Positions 1 to 5,965 of a stretch of DNA of 8,431 nt are shown here, in pieces. The first letter of the stretch is position 1. Every line of letters begins with the position of its first letter. Under the pieces are notes generated by a model. That model had not been told where the DNA came from. It saw only the letters and a program-made list of their open reading frames with translations, and ran no database searches. The stretch comes from Peptostreptococcaceae bacterium. GTDB lineage: Bacteria > Bacillota > Clostridia > Peptostreptococcales > Peptostreptococcaceae. The stretch is taken from positions 1-8,431 of the forward strand of contig JASBZE010000075.1 of NCBI GenBank assembly GCA_029983575.1, in the 5' to 3' direction. A program made the translations under genes and the position numbers.

Positions 1-18
1 TATTTACAATCTATTTAC

Positions 19-543
19 CTATGACAGGCTAACTGCCGAATTAACTGCATTTGATGTTATTATAAAATCACTTATGCTCTCTAGCTTTTGTATGCCCTTG
101 TCATCAAAGCTTACCAAAAGCACAAACCTAAATTCCTCTGATACATCGTTAAAGTCATATATATCAAAATAACATCTCAAGCTATCTGAGTTAAATTCAT
201 ATCTCAAATCCAACTCAAGCTCATCTATTACTTCCTTGATCATCATCTCAAGATGTGGAAGCATGATTGTTCTTTTGGACTTAGAATCTGATAGCAGTTC
301 ATCTATTTCACTTAAGAGGGTACCAATATCCATTCCTTCGACGATGATTGACATGTCGCTTGCCCTCTCCTCAAAAAACTCCTTGCTTGATAAACATTTA
401 AAAGCTATGAAGTTCTTTTCAGCAAAATCTTCTGTGTTGATGGGGTCGATAGTTTCTGTAATAGCATATTTTTCAAACTGCTTTTTTATAGTTTTTATAT
501 ATAGATCTCTATTTTTTCTATTGTCCAATTTCATATTCTTCAT
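19..543 (-). CDS. Unrecognised acidic protein, 174 aa, last gene of the left operon
   Basis: I do not recognise this protein. The frame is open from an ATG at 591, but I place the start at ATG 541-543 because a strong GGAGGTG ribosome binding site (550-556) sits 6 nt before it, giving 174 residues. The N-terminus is basic (MKNMKLDNRKNRDLYIKTIK), and the rest is rich in Asp and Glu with alternating hydrophobic segments. No signal peptide, membrane helix or catalytic motif is visible, so it is probably a soluble cytoplasmic protein. It begins 75 nt after the nucleotidase-like gene ends, with no hairpin terminator between them, so it is probably co-transcribed with the four upstream genes. Only 18 nt follow its stop codon inside the window, so the operon end cannot be seen. 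It is likely a real gene; its function is unknown. Confidence 0.75.
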   Translation of the reverse strand: MKNMKLDNRKNRDLYIKTIKKQFEKYAITETIDPINTEDFAEKNFIAFKCLSSKEFFEERASDMSIIVEGMDIGTLLSEIDELLSDSKSKRTIMLPHLEMMIKEVIDELELDLRYEFNSDSLRCYFDIYDFNDVSEEFRFVLLVSFDDKGIQKLESISDFIITSNAVNSAVSLS

Positions 544-618
544 CAAACTCACCTCCACCTCTAATATGTGATACTCCACACATTTATTCATTTATACCTA
601 TTATTTGCTTCTTATATC

Positions 619-1191
619 TTAATTATACCCCAAATCCTGGATAATCCTATAAATTTCTTTCCATGAATTTACTCTCGTTATATTATCATGTCTTAGTTCT
701 CTATTGTACTTAGTATCCATGAGTATAACTCTAAATCCCGCCTCAGCGAGATTATGTGCATTTTCAGGATTATCCTCGACAAATATGTCGCAGTTTAGGT
801 CCTTTGCAATATCTCCCTTATTGTTGTGACCTAACATATATGTTTTAAACTTCTCTAGTCCGTTATTTTTTAGCCACAGCAGCGTGCGTTCGTAAAGGCA
901 CTTTTTCCTAGCTGTCACAAAATATATATTCGATGACTCTGCAAGCTTATTTATGTATTTATCAGCATCCTCCAACAGATCAGCCACGTCGTATGATTCT
1001 GGGCAAAGCTCGTCAAAATGTTTAAAAAGCGGCGCGTGTTCCTTTCCAAAAACCTTGTTCCAATCAGTTGACAGATACTCTTCCTCTCCTACGTCAGTCC
1101 CTAGGAGCTTGTTTAGATACGGTAAAAAATAATATGGTGATGTGATAGTTCCATCTATATCCACACAAATATTTAGCCTCTTATCGTTCAT
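619..1191 (-). CDS. HAD-superfamily 5'(3')-deoxyribonucleotidase-like phosphatase (NT5C type), 190 aa
   Basis: The four HAD motifs are visible. DIDGT at residues 11-15 supplies nucleophile Asp11 and acid/base Asp13. VTAR at 92-95 is motif II. Lys125 in HNNKGD fits motif III, and VEDNPEN at 138-144 is motif IV with acidic metal ligands. The small cap after DIDGT and the VTAR plus EDNP pattern match the NT5C/YqfW-like nucleotidase group, which removes phosphate from deoxynucleoside monophosphates. The exact substrate is inferred, and other small phosphate esters are possible. Length of about 190 is normal for the group. The start ATG at 1189-1191 shares its A with the stop of the preceding metallophosphoesterase gene (TAATG), and GAGGTGG just upstream can serve as ribosome binding site, so translation is probably coupled. 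Cytoplasmic. Confidence 0.85.
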   Translation of the reverse strand: MNDKRLNICVDIDGTITSPYYFLPYLNKLLGTDVGEEEYLSTDWNKVFGKEHAPLFKHFDELCPESYDVADLLEDADKYINKLAESSNIYFVTARKKCLYERTLLWLKNNGLEKFKTYMLGHNNKGDIAKDLNCDIFVEDNPENAHNLAEAGFRVILMDTKYNRELRHDNITRVNSWKEIYRIIQDLGYN

Positions 1192-1976
1192 TATTCCACC
1201 TCTATTTCCTTAAGTCTAAAACCTAGAAAATCAGCCGAAACAAGCTGATAGTTCACTCCATTTCTATCTCCCAACACCGCAATTTTAAAGCTTTCCTCTC
1301 CATGAAGATGCCCGTAAAATACGTTTTTAACCCCATGTTCTTCAAAAAGTTCAGTAAAACCACTGTCTTCCCACTTATCATTTGTAGGTGGGTAGTGCAT
1401 AATGGCTATTATACTATCATAACCGTCTTTTCTCGCCGCGTCAATAGATAGCTTCATTCTTCCGACTTCTCTTAGATATATCTTCATGTCGTCATCGGTA
1501 AACATCGTGTCGTTTGGACAGAGCCAACCTCTAGCGCTAACTATCGCCGTAGATCCGATTGCATAGTAGTCAGTTCCCAAAAACCTCATGTCGTCATAGA
1601 GTTTATTGAGTTTAGATACGGAGGTCCACCAAAAATCGTGATTTCCTCTTATAAGGACCTTTTTCCCATTCATTGAGCTGATGACATCGAGATCAGCCTT
1701 AGCGTCATCCATCTTTGATGCCCACGAAATATCTCCTAGTATAAGTACCGTATCCTCCTTGCCAACGCGCCTTTGCCAATCATCTAGTATTTTTTTATCG
1801 TGATTTATCCAATTTTCTCCAAATACATCCATGGGCTTATTGACTGCGTAAGAAAAATGAAGGTCCCCTATAGCAAATACCCTATGATTTTTCTCACAAG
1901 CTTCTTTTACATTTATTTCACGTAAATTTTTCTTATTCCTCATACTCGTCATCATCGTCTTCATCTGAATTTCCAT
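1191..1976 (-). CDS. Calcineurin-like metallophosphoesterase, up to 261 aa
   Basis: All blocks of the two-metal metallophosphoesterase fold are present: GDLH (37-40), GDISW (81-85), GNHDFWW (111-117), MHYPP (193-197) and GHLHG (222-226). These carry the Asp, His and Asn ligands of the dinuclear centre. The order and the GNHDFWW variant fit a family of small cytoplasmic bacterial phosphoesterases whose physiological substrate is generally unassigned. The start is uncertain. The conserved domain only begins near residue 32 (HRVFAIGDLH), whereas relatives usually start right at it. In-frame ATGs lie at 1976, 1964, 1955, 1952 and 1943, none with a convincing ribosome binding site. I give the outermost. 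The 1943 start would overlap the synthetase gene by 11 nt instead of 44 nt. Translation may depend on coupling to the upstream gene. Function beyond phosphoesterase is not known. Confidence 0.88.
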   Translation of the reverse strand: MEIQMKTMMTSMRNKKNLREINVKEACEKNHRVFAIGDLHFSYAVNKPMDVFGENWINHDKKILDDWQRRVGKEDTVLILGDISWASKMDDAKADLDVISSMNGKKVLIRGNHDFWWTSVSKLNKLYDDMRFLGTDYYAIGSTAIVSARGWLCPNDTMFTDDDMKIYLREVGRMKLSIDAARKDGYDSIIAIMHYPPTNDKWEDSGFTELFEEHGVKNVFYGHLHGEESFKIAVLGDRNGVNYQLVSADFLGFRLKEIEVE

Positions 1977-2772
1977 TTGTCAATACAACCTTTTTGTGTT
2001 CTTCTATCGCGTCTCCAATCTCTTTTTTTATCTCCATTATCTCAGAAAGTTTGGCACTACTCGATAGCATGCTGACCTTTTGTTGAAACCTAATAGCATT
2101 TTTCGTATCCCCTAAATCAAACAGTTCGTCAATCCTATCTACCAATTCCTTGTACGCCCTGTCCCTCATCTGATACATAGCCTGAGCCTTCATTATATCT
2201 TCTCTTATCTCACTCATCTCCTGATCTAATAGAAAGGCAGCATCTGACGCTCTTCTAAGCCTTTCAGCCAGGGTATCCGGCACGAAATGATCGTATTTAT
2301 ACTTAAGCGAGTGTTCTATAGTCGCCCAGAAATTCATTGCCAATGTTCTTATCTGAACTTCTGCAATAACTTTTTTAGTTCCGTTTATCGTCTGTATAGG
2401 ATATTTCAAAATAAGGTGGTATGACCTGTAGCCACTTTCCTTGTAGTTTGTGATATAATCCTTTACACCGACTACTTCCATATCATCACGGGCCTTTATA
2501 AGCTCGACAACGGTATAAATATCCTCCACAAACTGGCACATTATCCTTATACCCGCAATATCTTCTATCTCTTCTTCTATATCGGTAACCCCGAGCTTGT
2601 TGACTTTGGCAATTATAGAAGCAATTTTTTTAGTCCTTCCAGTAACGAATTCTATAGGAGAATAGTCCCCCTTTGCCAAGTACTCTTTTCTAATGTTTTT
2701 AAACTTTACCTTAAGCTCTTCAACCGCATGTTCATAAGGAACCAAAAGCTCCTTCCATTCTTCATATTTCAC
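1933..2772 (-). CDS. Small alarmone synthetase: GTP pyrophosphokinase with only a RelA/SpoT synthetase domain, 279 aa
   Basis: It transfers pyrophosphate from ATP to GTP or GDP to make (p)ppGpp. Synthetase motifs in order: GRTKK around 45-49, IAGIRI at 72-77, KDYI at 104-107, GYRSYH at 114-119, EVQIRT at 138-143 and EHSLKYK at 153-159. There is no HD hydrolase domain before it and no TGS or ACT domain after it, so this is a stand-alone synthetase of the RelQ/YjbM kind. It is longer than the roughly 210-residue RelQ because of a helical charged C-terminal extension ending in the acidic tail DEDDDDEYEE. The frame is open from GTG 2776-2778, but I choose GTG 2770-2772, which lies 7 nt after GGAGG (2780-2784), whereas the first GTG is only 1 nt away. 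It starts 24 nt after the MBL gene and overlaps the next gene. Synthetase assignment is firm; the subtype name is inferred. Confidence 0.9.
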   Translation of the reverse strand: MKYEEWKELLVPYEHAVEELKVKFKNIRKEYLAKGDYSPIEFVTGRTKKIASIIAKVNKLGVTDIEEEIEDIAGIRIMCQFVEDIYTVVELIKARDDMEVVGVKDYITNYKESGYRSYHLILKYPIQTINGTKKVIAEVQIRTLAMNFWATIEHSLKYKYDHFVPDTLAERLRRASDAAFLLDQEMSEIREDIMKAQAMYQMRDRAYKELVDRIDELFDLGDTKNAIRFQQKVSMLSSSAKLSEIMEIKKEIGDAIEEHKKVVLTNGNSDEDDDDEYEE

Positions 2773-2796
2773 TAACACCCCTCCAAACTTGTGAGT

Positions 2797-3711
2797 CTAA
2801 GGATTTTTGACGAAATATCTGAGAGTTTTATCGCTCACGTCAAAATCTAATATCCCCCTATCCATTAGACTCGCTATCATAGACTGAATTACTGCCTTGT
2901 AGTAGTGGTATTCCGTATAAAATACCTTAAGCCCATAATGTTCTATGACGCGTTTTAATATATCTTCATGTCTAAGCTTATCATCTTTAAAAAGCTTGAT
3001 AATAGTATTTTCAAAATCGTCAAAGGCGTCGACATTTCTCTGTATAAATTCAGCAATCTCGCCCTTATCGTAGTATTTTCTCGAATGACCATTCACTAAA
3101 TAGTCAAACTCATATTCTTTTATCTTTTCTAATGACTCCCTATGTTCATCTGTATTGTATATATACATAAATCCTAGGATTTCAAGAACTCTCTCAGAAA
3201 TCAATAGATCTCCTACAAAACTTACATTGTCGTCAGTAACTATTGCCACGCTACCCCTACAATGCCCAGGCGTAGGTATTATGTTAAACTTCTTTCCATA
3301 AATGGTATTTTCTCCCATTTCAAATATATTATTTACCTTTACCTCTTTTATAAATGACTTTCTGATATCCTCATCCATAAGCTTTGCAAACTGCCCGCCT
3401 GTCAAATAGTAAAACAGCATATCGGAATTTTCCGTATAGAAAGCTGTGTATTTAGATCCAAAAAACTCAATGTCCTTATAAGTCTGGCTCAGTTGATAGC
3501 ATCCACCATTGTGGTCGACGTGCTCGTGAGTTATAAACACTGCCTTTGGATTTAGTTCGTATTTCTCAAGCAAACTTATTAGCCTTTTTATTCTGGTCCC
3601 TGCTACACCTGGATCAATAATGATACAGTCGTGTTCATTTATTTTATATATTCCCGTATTTACTATACCGTCAATATAGTAAGTATTTCCTTTTATGTGA
3701 TGTAATTTCAT
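2797..3711 (-). CDS. MBL-fold metallo-hydrolase with C-terminal helical/winged-helix-like region, 304 aa
   Basis: The metallo-beta-lactamase signature is complete: THEHVDHNGG with the HxHxDH core (His62, His64, Asp66, His67), then GH at 149-150, VGDLL with Asp168, and NGHSR with His209. It should bind two zinc or iron ions and hydrolyse an ester, thioester or phosphodiester bond; the substrate is not evident. The region after about residue 230 lacks MBL motifs and looks helical, with HYYKAVIQSMIASLMDRG resembling the winged-helix tail of LACTB2-like proteins, which is a tentative comparison. An ATG at 3748-3750 is in frame, but I choose ATG 3709-3711. It follows AGAGGTG (3717-3723) by 5 nt, and the upstream ATG falls within a likely -10 box. 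First gene of the five-gene operon. Confidence 0.88.
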   Translation of the reverse strand: MKLHHIKGNTYYIDGIVNTGIYKINEHDCIIIDPGVAGTRIKRLISLLEKYELNPKAVFITHEHVDHNGGCYQLSQTYKDIEFFGSKYTAFYTENSDMLFYYLTGGQFAKLMDEDIRKSFIKEVKVNNIFEMGENTIYGKKFNIIPTPGHCRGSVAIVTDDNVSFVGDLLISERVLEILGFMYIYNTDEHRESLEKIKEYEFDYLVNGHSRKYYDKGEIAEFIQRNVDAFDDFENTIIKLFKDDKLRHEDILKRVIEHYGLKVFYTEYHYYKAVIQSMIASLMDRGILDFDVSDKTLRYFVKNP

Positions 3712-3716
3712 CGATT

Positions 3717-3723
3717 CACCTCT
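3717..3723 (-). promoter_or_regulatory. Ribosome binding site that decides the MBL hydrolase start
   Basis: AGAGGTG on the minus strand, 5 nt before ATG 3709-3711. It supports the inner start over the ATG at 3750, which has no comparable site. Confidence 0.7.
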
Positions 3724-3738
3724 TATCTTCCAAATAAT

Positions 3739-3747
3739 ATTATAACA
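3739..3747 (-). promoter_or_regulatory. Extended -10 promoter of the five-gene minus-strand operon
   Basis: On the minus strand TGTTATAAT gives a perfect TATAAT (3739-3744) preceded by the TGn extension (3745-3747). No good -35 hexamer sits 17 nt upstream, where the DNA is an A-run, which fits an extended -10 promoter. Transcription would start near 3732 and give a leader of about 20 nt that contains the AGAGGTG site. No sequence-specific operator is evident. Confidence 0.55.
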
Positions 3748-3796
3748 CATGATTTCGGTATTTTTTTATTTTAAGTGGTAATTATAAATTCTATTA

Positions 3797-3805
3797 TGAT
3801 ATAAT
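3797..3805 (+). promoter_or_regulatory. Extended -10 promoter for the 82-aa gene and probably ppaC
   Basis: TGATATAAT on the plus strand: perfect TATAAT at 3800-3805 with TG at 3797-3798. There is no recognisable -35. The predicted start is near 3812, leaving about 50 nt of leader before ATG 3864. It diverges from the MBL operon promoter; the two -10 boxes are about 55 bp apart, so one bound protein could affect both. Confidence 0.5.
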
Positions 3806-3863
3806 TATATTCGTAAAGCTTTATTTGTTTACATTTATCTAAGTATAAATAGAAAGGTATATT

Positions 3864-4112
3864 ATGGTAAGATACACTAAAGTAATAGATATTATGGGAA
3901 GTTATTATACCAAGGACTTCGAAAAGACAAAGAAAAACATAACCAAGATAAGGGAAGTCAAAGAGGAAACTGTGAGGAAGTTTTTTCTAAAAGGGGATTG
4001 TGAGGTATTGGTAGTTTTTGAAGATACGGGCAAGGAAATTCTCATTGACGACTTTTCTGATCCTGATGATATCAAAAAGTATCTTGGTAGCTCTTTTTTG
4101 AAAAAAAGATAG
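3864..4112 (+). CDS. Unrecognised small protein upstream of ppaC, 82 aa
   Basis: I do not recognise a family. The start ATG follows GAAAGG (3852-3857) by 6 nt. The N-terminal half is lysine-rich (FEKTKKNITKIREVKEETVRK). The middle alternates hydrophobic and charged residues (CEVLVVFEDTGKEILIDDF) as in beta strands, and the end is basic (SSFLKKR). No signal peptide or membrane helix is present, so it is probably a small cytoplasmic alpha/beta protein. The downstream pyrophosphatase gene starts 104 nt after it and no convincing terminator separates them, so co-transcription from the promoter near 3800 is likely. The good ribosome binding site, an open frame filling the space and base composition like its neighbours argue that it is real. 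Confidence 0.72.
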   Translation: MVRYTKVIDIMGSYYTKDFEKTKKNITKIREVKEETVRKFFLKGDCEVLVVFEDTGKEILIDDFSDPDDIKKYLGSSFLKKR

Positions 4113-4159
4113 TAAAATATGAAAACAAAATATTAATTATAAATATCTAAATTATTTTT

Positions 4160-4218
4160 AAAGGAGGTATGGAGGCATTTCCGCTAAATTTACGGAAGAT
4201 GTTTCTTAAATTTTTATG
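4160..4218 (+). promoter_or_regulatory. Structured ppaC leader with displaced Shine-Dalgarno, hairpin and ATGA-overlapping short frame
   Basis: A strong AAAGGAGG (4160-4167) lies 48 nt before the ppaC ATG, and nothing like a ribosome binding site sits closer. Between them, 4172-4183 can pair with 4193-4205. The pairs are GAGGCAT with ATGTTTC (two G-U pairs) and TTCCG with CGGAA, with G4198 bulged and loop 4184-4192. Folding would leave about 12 unpaired nt between the Shine-Dalgarno and the start. In addition, an ATG at 4169 opens a 16-codon frame (MEAFPLNLRKMFLKFL) whose TGA (4217-4219) overlaps the ppaC ATG. Its spacing of 1 nt from AAAGGAGG makes direct initiation doubtful. Confidence 0.45.
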
Positions 4219-5118
4219 AGTATATTAATTTTCGGACACAAAAATCCAGACACAGATTCAATTTGTTCATCTTTAGCCTGTGAGTATTTGAAAAAGCAAA
4301 TGGGCATGGATGTTAAGGCATGTCGTTTAGGCGAGGTTAGAAAGGAAGCAGAGTACGCCCTTAATTATTTCGGCGTTGAAGCTCCAGAATTTATTGACGG
4401 CGTTAAAGAGGGAGATGAGGTAATCCTAGTTGACCACAACGAATATGGTCAAAGTGCCGACGGTCTTGAGGATGCTACAATACTTGAGATGATCGACCAC
4501 CACAAACTTGGAGGTATAAAAACAGACGCACCTCTTAATGTGAGGATGCAGACTGTAGGCTGTACAAACACTATTCTCTATCAAATGTTTAAAGAAAACA
4601 AGATAGAAATACCAAAAAATATAGCTGGATTAATGTTATCAGCAATTATGTCGGATACTCTAATATACAAGAGCCCTACTACTACAGAGGCTGACAAAGA
4701 AGCAGTTTCTGCTCTAGAAAAAATAGCTGGGGTTAACGCTGAGGAATATGCTTTAGAGATGTTTAAATACGGAACTTCTCTTGATGAGTACTCTATTGAA
4801 GAGATAGTTAATATGGACTTTAAAGAGTTTGACATGGAAGGAAACAAAGTTGGAATCGGACAGGTATTTACTCTTGACATTGATTCCGTACTCGATAAAA
4901 AGGATGATTTCCTAGACTATATCAATTCTACTGCTTACGATATGTTAGTACTTGCAGTAACAGATATAATCAAAGAAGGTTCTTACTTGATTTACAAGGG
5001 CGAAGATGATGTTATTTCAGATGCCTTCGACGTAAATGGAGAGCAAGGGGTATTCGCTGATGGAGTAGTTTCTAGAAAGAAACAGCTAGTGCCTAATTTA
5101 ACATCTGCACTTAAATAA
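4216..5118 (+). CDS. ppaC: Manganese-dependent inorganic pyrophosphatase, family II, 300 aa
   Basis: It hydrolyses pyrophosphate to two phosphates in the cytoplasm, pulling biosynthetic reactions forward. The DHH-superfamily signature is complete: GHKNPDTDS at 7-15 (His8, Asp12 and Asp14 metal ligands), VDHN at 72-75 (Asp73), IDHHK at 93-97, and SDT at 146-148 (Asp147). The C-terminal DHHA2 domain ends with the substrate-binding SRKKQ at 286-290. Length 300 is close to the usual ~309, and there is no CBS/DRTGG regulatory insertion, so it is the simple unregulated form. The ATG start matches the family's N-terminus (MSILIFGHKNPDTD) and an in-frame TAA at 4207-4209 rules out a longer protein, although no normal ribosome binding site precedes it. 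It follows the 82-aa gene on the same strand. Confidence 0.96.
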   Translation: MSILIFGHKNPDTDSICSSLACEYLKKQMGMDVKACRLGEVRKEAEYALNYFGVEAPEFIDGVKEGDEVILVDHNEYGQSADGLEDATILEMIDHHKLGGIKTDAPLNVRMQTVGCTNTILYQMFKENKIEIPKNIAGLMLSAIMSDTLIYKSPTTTEADKEAVSALEKIAGVNAEEYALEMFKYGTSLDEYSIEEIVNMDFKEFDMEGNKVGIGQVFTLDIDSVLDKKDDFLDYINSTAYDMLVLAVTDIIKEGSYLIYKGEDDVISDAFDVNGEQGVFADGVVSRKKQLVPNLTSALK

Positions 5119-5130
5119 TCTACTCAAATT

Positions 5131-5159
5131 TTGATGTATTCCATTTAACAAGTTATTAT
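5131..5159 (+). promoter_or_regulatory. Candidate sigma-A promoter of the small membrane protein gene
   Basis: TTGATG (5131-5136), a 17-nt spacer, and TATTAT (5154-5159). This would start transcription near 5166, 47 nt before the ATG. AT-rich spacers produce such matches by chance, so this is moderate evidence that the gene has its own promoter in addition to read-through from ppaC. Confidence 0.4.
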
Positions 5160-5212
5160 GTGAATTTTTAATTTCTCCATATCACAATCTATAAGGAGGT
5201 ATTGAAAACTGT

Positions 5213-5401
5213 ATGAATAATAAATATAGGATTCTTATAATAGCACTCCAATTTACAGTCGGTGTACTGGCTAGTGTAATTTTTTTCAGATGTATTTTAT
5301 TTGGCGGAAATTTGAAAATGGGGATAGTATCATTTTTAGCTATGATACTGGGATTTGCTAATGGAATTAAAGGTATTAGAGACTCTATTTTTAATACATA
5401 A
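5213..5401 (+). CDS. Small two-helix membrane protein, 62 aa, unknown function
   Basis: The protein has two hydrophobic stretches. One is at about residues 7-27 (ILIIALQFTVGVLASVIFF). The second, at about 36-53, is MGIVSFLAMILGFANGI and its flank. They are joined by a short GGNLK loop. Lys4 and Arg6 precede helix 1, and Lys53 and Arg56 follow helix 2, consistent with a hairpin with both ends inside. No family is recognised. AAGGAGG at 5193-5199 lies 13 nt before the ATG, a little long, but no better in-frame start exists. The stop codon TAA (5399-5401) runs into the downstream terminator, and the last two codons are inside the 53-bp direct repeat. It lies 94 nt after ppaC. Confidence 0.65.
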   Translation: MNNKYRILIIALQFTVGVLASVIFFRCILFGGNLKMGIVSFLAMILGFANGIKGIRDSIFNT

Positions 5402-5445
5402 AAAAGCATCGAGGGTATTTTCCTTACCTTCGATGCTTTTTATTA
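5393..5445 (+). repeat. 53-bp perfect direct repeat, copy 1
   Basis: Identical base for base to 6138-6190. The copies are offset by 745 bp and identity stops abruptly on both sides (5392/6137 and 5446/6191 differ). The repeat contains the last two codons and stop of the small membrane gene plus a whole terminator hairpin. Together the copies bracket a DUF1016 gene remnant. Confidence 0.95.
5401..5441. terminator. Bidirectional rho-independent terminator, copy 1
   Basis: A 17-bp stem (5401-5417 with 5425-5441, one G-U pair) around a 7-nt loop TTTTCCT. The GC-richer core GCATCGA/TCGATGC is flanked by A-runs and T-runs, so it can terminate on either strand. It starts at the last base of the small membrane gene's stop codon and so ends that transcript. 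Confidence 0.9.
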
Positions 5446-5484
5446 CTATTTAGTCGCTTTTTGATAATATTATGTTTTCAAAGT

Positions 5485-5965
5485 TTATTTTAGTTCGTTC
5501 TCGATTTCTTCTACGCTTGGTAGTGCTCCTTTTAAACTTTCGGGAATTAAGTTTCGTAATTGATATTCTGAAATTCCAATAGGTTCTCTTGAACTTTCAG
5601 AAGCATATTTTGCAAGTATATTATCTTTTGTCTTGCAGATTAAAAGACCTAAAGTCAAAATTATACGGATCTCTTGTCATTTCATTAGCTAAATCACTTT
5701 GTGTAGCAGGCAAATTATTTACGAAATTTGTTATTGCTTTTCCTTGCCTATCAAACAAGTCTGTGTCCAAGAAATTTAAAAGCACGGCTCTACTCCAGTT
5801 ATTTTCTAATGTTTTAGATATAAAGAAAAATGCTTTATTCAAATTTCCGTCACATCTATCCATAATATATCTTTGATGCCCCCACGGTATGCTAAAAATC
5901 ATATCAAAATTTCCACTGACTATGGATATTTGCAAATCGTCCACAGCCTGTGGACGATCGTACAA
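5485..5965 (-). pseudogene. Remnant of a DUF1016 / YhcG-type PD-(D/E)XK nuclease gene
   Basis: Two blocks of one DUF1016 protein lie in different frames. Positions 5651-5965 encode the end of the N-terminal domain, with FSIPWGHQ, TLENNWSRAVLLNFL, DRQGKAITNF, LPATQSDLA and DPYNFDF. Positions 5485-5649 encode the family's C-terminus, with GLLICKTKDNILAKYA, EPIGISEYQL and LKGALPSVEEIE, ending at TAA 5485-5487. In intact relatives about 90-100 residues, including the catalytic PD-(D/E)XK core, lie between these blocks. Here they abut near 5650 with a frame change, and the first frame hits TAA at 5621-5623. The 5' part is also missing: the frame is closed by a stop at 5978-5980 and only a TTG is available near 5965. 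Intact relatives are often found in defence or restriction-associated and mobile regions. This copy cannot make an active nuclease. Confidence 0.85.
5936..5958. repeat. Perfect 11-bp inverted repeat with 1-nt centre
   Basis: Arm ATCGTCCACAG (5936-5946), centre C5947, arm CTGTGGACGAT (5948-5958). It lies at the upstream edge of the recognisable DUF1016 homology and is GC-richer than the flanks. It could be a protein-binding or recombination site, or a scar of the rearrangement that truncated the gene. Confidence 0.6.

Noticed and set aside
236..571. Plus-strand open frame of 111 codons
   Set aside because: It is antisense to the operon's last gene, with no ribosome binding site; composition reflects the opposite strand.
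3709..3750. Start of the MBL hydrolase at the ATG at 3750
   Set aside because: That ATG lies at the extended -10 box TGTTATAAT, upstream of the predicted transcript start, and has no ribosome binding site. ATG 3711 has one at 5 nt.
4092..4107. T-run/A-run inverted repeat at the end of the 82-aa gene as a terminator
   Set aside because: The stem would be only A-T pairs within coding sequence, has almost no loop and no GC core, so it should not terminate transcription.
4160..4215. Fluoride (crcB-type) riboswitch ahead of ppaC
   Set aside because: Such riboswitches are known near pyrophosphatase genes and the GAGGCAT/ATGTTTC pairing is loosely reminiscent. However, the conserved core (the first short stem closing before the long-range pairing, and the GCUGAUG-type segment) is not matched. 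A covariance search with the Rfam fluoride model would settle it.
5589..5876. Plus-strand open frame of 95 codons
   Set aside because: It runs antisense to clear DUF1016 coding similarity and has no family resemblance of its own.
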